A stretch of 64,000 nucleotides of DNA from Paenibacillus sp. 453mf (GTDB taxonomy: Bacteria; Bacillota; Bacilli; Paenibacillales; Paenibacillaceae), in the NCBI RefSeq assembly GCF_900116105.1, contig NZ_FPAC01000006.1, positions 159,241 through 223,240 of the forward strand, given 5' to 3'. Each line of letters begins with the position of its first letter. Positions within the stretch are counted from its first letter, which is position 1. Below the pieces are notes generated by a model, which saw only the letters and a program-made list of their open reading frames with translations, had not been told where the DNA came from and ran no database searches. Positions 63,296-64,000 of this stretch are shown in pieces. The translations under genes and the position numbers were made by a program.

Positions 63296-64000
63296 TTACT
63301 GTATATATTACTGAATATATTACTGAATATATATGTATGCATTTAACAATCTCAAAACAATTCACTGCTTCTCTATATAGAAACCCTTTATGGACGAGCA
63401 ACCAAAAATATTTACGATAGTAACATTAATATGTTACTGAATATACAACTGAATATTAATATATTTTTATGAATTTTTCGAATTAAACAAAGCTTTACTC
63501 TAACGAGATTCCTTTATGGGAGATGCAGGCAGTTATAGTCGCTTTACTCAGAAGCATAACTAGAAATTTAAATATGTTACTGAATATATTACTGAATATA
63601 AGTGTATGCATTTAACAATTTCAGAGCTATTCACTGCTTCCCTATATAGAAGCTATGGACGCAGCACGAAAGTAGTTTCCCTAGAAGCATTAATTATAAA
63701 ATTAAACATGTTACTGAATATTCAACTGAATATAAATATATGTTTTATGAATATTTCGAAATTAAATAAAGCTTTACTCTAACGAGATTTCTTTATGGGA
63801 GATGCAGACAGATATAGTCGTTTTACTCAGAAGCATAACTGAAAATGATTATGTTACTGAATATATAGCGGAATATAAATATATGTACTAAGTATACTCA
63901 AGACATAATCAGAGCTTACTATGAGGAGATCCATAGGAATTCTCAGTTGTAGTTGTTGCACCAGAACCAATAGGACACAAGATAAGCATATTACTGAATA
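63296..64000. repeat. Tandem and periodic 12-bp iterons (TTACTGAATATA), probable centromere or second origin
   Basis: A tight triple at 63296, 63308 and 63320 (12-bp spacing, first copy TTACTGTATATA). Pairs at 63434/63446, 63577/63589, 63711/63723 and 63854/63866 follow, and a copy starts at 63991 at the edge. The second member of a pair is often CAACTGAATATA. The pairs are 134-143 bp apart. The spacers repeat in a higher-order 277-280-bp unit (for example, GCTTTACTCTAACGAGAT at about 63492 and 63772). No open frame lies inside. The array continues beyond the window. Confidence 0.85.

Noticed and set aside
63296..64000. CRISPR array
   Set aside because: The repeats are only 12 bp, come in tandem pairs, and the spacers of about 120 bp are themselves repeated; no cas genes are present.

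Overview
The window looks like part of a large plasmid (or plasmid-like replicon) of a Gram-positive spore-former of the Paenibacillus/Brevibacillus type. The evidence is a moderately AT-rich composition, strong AGGAGG-type ribosome binding sites, sigma-A style promoters, S-layer homology and copper-amine-oxidase-N domains, a group IIC intron, an iteron-type replication origin, and two partition systems (ParA with a small partner, and tubulin-like TubZ with TubR). No rRNA or tRNA genes and no core metabolic genes were seen. Most genes lie on the minus strand.

Layout. 0-8.9 kb: a cut HD-GYP phosphodiesterase, an Mrr-like membrane nuclease, a giant topoisomerase III-FtsK fusion, and small unknown, PadR-like and membrane proteins. 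9.2-10.6 kb: a plasmid-borne NusA. 10.6-12.1 kb: about 1.5 kb without a convincing gene but with one structured element. 12.2-15.0 kb: a Septu-like (PtuA/PtuB) defence pair. 15-18.9 kb: small membrane and unknown genes plus a dispersed 170-bp repeat. 18.9-22.4 kb: the replication region, with a Rep initiator, iterons on both sides of it, a probable small RNA of about 185 nt, and a winged-helix replication-type protein. 23-31 kb: GGDEF operon, secreted nuclease, PIN, NYN and CoiA-like genes. 31.6-38.7 kb: unknown genes, a DUF4258/YgiT-type toxin-antitoxin-like pair, and structured leaders. 38.9-54.7 kb: surface proteins and a full Tad-like pilus operon, whose leader is interrupted by a group IIC intron (54.8-56.7 kb). 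57-60.2 kb: ParA plus partner and TubR-TubZ. 60.8-62.3 kb: a replication-relaxation protein. 63.3 kb to the edge: an array of 12-bp iterons that looks like a centromere or origin.

The most striking feature is a family of eight promoter-leader elements on the minus strand. They lie upstream of topo-FtsK, a membrane gene, the GGDEF operon, the secreted nuclease, the CoiA/XRE/NYN operon, a 347-aa gene, the S-layer/surface operon and the Tad operon. Each has a sigma-A promoter with exactly 17-bp spacing, a short 5' segment, a small hairpin whose stem changes by compensation around an almost constant AAGCA pentaloop (clear in seven of the eight), and then an intrinsic terminator that uses the same bases. 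This is the architecture of a terminator/antiterminator switch. The small hairpin resembles phage boxB, and the same replicon encodes its own NusA. I infer a plasmid-wide antitermination regulon that couples DNA-handling, c-di-GMP, surface and pilus genes. No antitermination protein other than NusA was identified here.

The work was done by eye and translation only; no database search or folding program was run, so family names rest on recognised motifs.
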